Assembly (NCBI GenBank): GCA_050187875.1
Contig: JBFWXB010000010.1
Location: forward strand, 47,580-111,579
Reading direction: 5' to 3'
DNA: 64,000 nucleotides
Source: JAFKKS01 sp050187875
GTDB taxonomy: Bacteria; Pseudomonadota; Alphaproteobacteria; Rhizobiales; Xanthobacteraceae
Both the position numbers and the translations under genes were made by a program. Each line of letters begins with the position of its first letter. Position 1 is the first letter of the stretch. The notes under the pieces are model-generated. The model was not told the DNA's origin and made no database searches. It worked only from the letters and a program-made list of their open reading frames with translations. This document shows, piece by piece, positions 61,262 to 64,000 of the stretch.

Positions 61262-61732
61262 ATGTCCCGCCGTCACCGCGCAGAGAAGCGCGAGATCCTT
61301 CCCGATCCGAAGTTCGGGAACGTCGTCCTCACCAAGTTCATGAATTCGATCATGCACCACGGCAAGAAGTCGGCCGCGGAGCAGATCGTCTATGGCGCGC
61401 TCGACACGATCGAGGGCAAGGCCAAGCAGAATCCGATCACGGTGTTCCAGCAGGCGCTCGACAATGTCATGCCGACGATCGAAGTGCGCTCGCGGCGCGT
61501 CGGCGGCGCCACCTATCAGGTGCCGGTCGAAGTGCGCACGGACCGCCGTCAGGCGCTCGGCATCCGCTGGCTGATCTCGGCTGCGCGCGAGCGCAATGAG
61601 AAGACGATGACGGAGCGGCTCTCCGCAGAGCTGCTGGATGCATCGAACAATCGGGGGAACGCCGTCAAGAAGCGGGAAGATACGCACCGGATGGCGGAAG
61701 CCAACCGCGCCTTCTCGCATTACCGCTGGTGA
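61262..61732 (+). CDS. rpsG: 30S ribosomal protein S7
   Basis: A 156-residue S7: MSRRHRAEKREILPDPKFGN, the beta hairpin and GGATYQVPVEVRTDRRQALGIRWL, and the C-terminal EDTHRMAEANRAFSHYRW. It nucleates assembly of the 30S head and is the regulator of the str operon in E. coli. Twelve bases follow the rpsL stop, with GGAG in the gap. Confidence 0.98.
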   Translation: MSRRHRAEKREILPDPKFGNVVLTKFMNSIMHHGKKSAAEQIVYGALDTIEGKAKQNPITVFQQALDNVMPTIEVRSRRVGGATYQVPVEVRTDRRQALGIRWLISAARERNEKTMTERLSAELLDASNNRGNAVKKREDTHRMAEANRAFSHYRW

Positions 61733-61761
61733 CGCGCTCAAAGCGCGCCTGAGGATTTTCT

Positions 61762-63834
<2,073 letters not shown>

Positions 63835-63874
63835 TCGTCAACACAAAGTCTGCGAAAGACGCGGAGAGAGACCA

Positions 63875-64000
63875 ATGGCGAAAGAGAAATTTGAGCGGAC
63901 GAAGCCGCATTGCAACATTGGGACGATTGGTCATGTTGACCATGGGAAGACGTCGTTGACGGCGGCGATCACGAAGGTTTTGGCGGAGAAGGGCGGGGCG
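63875..64000 (+). CDS. tuf: Elongation factor Tu (second copy, cut by window end)
   Basis: The first 42 codons are visible, including GHVDHGKTS. All 126 bases match the first copy at 35822-35947, while the bases before the two ATGs differ. It is the last visible gene of the str operon, transcribed with fusA. The gene continues past the window. Confidence 0.97.
   Translation, partial: MAKEKFERTKPHCNIGTIGHVDHGKTSLTAAITKVLAEKGGA

Overview
The window is G+C-rich (two 60-base samples counted by eye: 43/60 at 21061-21120, 33/60 at 46321-46380) and reads as a chromosomal segment of an alphaproteobacterium, most likely Hyphomicrobiales of the Bradyrhizobium/Xanthobacteraceae kind. The signs are the gene order tuf, tRNA-Trp, secE, nusG, rplKA, rplJL, rpoBC, rpsL, rpsG, fusA, tuf; several small hypothetical proteins typical of rhizobia; and many short palindromic intergenic repeats of types common in that group. 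No CRISPR array, rRNA gene, transposase or integrase was seen.

Left part, about 1-26500: transport and carboxylate catabolism. A branched-chain amino acid type ABC transporter (binding protein cut by the window edge, one fused LivH-LivM permease, LivG, LivF) runs into a flavin monooxygenase and two carboxymuconolactone decarboxylase/AhpD-type proteins joined by 4-base overlaps. A CUT1-type sugar ABC operon follows (binding protein, two permeases, ATPase). On the minus strand lie a class III CoA-transferase, a complete peptide/opine ABC operon and an enoyl-CoA hydratase. On the plus strand, two unlike acyl-CoA dehydrogenases, a CoA ligase and another enoyl-CoA hydratase form one operon that looks like a beta-oxidation-type route for an unknown acid. 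A D-2-hydroxyacid dehydrogenase closes this part.

Middle, about 26700-35500: tRNA-Thr, a Crp/Fnr-type regulator, three small hypothetical genes, an MHS-family transporter with a large periplasmic loop, two small exported proteins (one very His-rich), rlmB, tRNA-Tyr, tRNA-Gly, and a LysR regulator divergent from a pirin and a YcaC-type hydrolase.

Right part, 35822-64000: the tuf/ribosomal/RNA polymerase supercluster, interrupted in two places. Between tRNA-Trp and secE there are 2.4 kb carrying a binding-protein-like gene, an Asp/Glu-racemase-like gene and a Rnk/GreA-like gene, bounded by tRNA-Trp and a 27-base near-copy of its 3' end. This looks like a tRNA-targeted insertion. Between rplA and rplJ there are 8.6 kb of accessory genes: a small lipoprotein, an RTX-type protein, a glutathione transferase, a Bcr/CflA efflux pump, and a three-gene cassette of lower G+C (sce7726-type nuclease-like protein, beta/sce7725-type protein, two-helix membrane protein). 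Dense repeats follow, one next to a truncated SRPBCC gene. The cassette is the best candidate for an undescribed, possibly anti-phage, system. Downstream, rplJ has a long base-paired leader with an 11-bp closing stem (probable L10 autoregulatory RNA). The str operon (rpsL-rpsG-fusA-tuf) has its own promoter-like site and a structured leader after a strong terminator behind rpoC. The second tuf is cut by the window end; its 126 visible bases match the first copy exactly.
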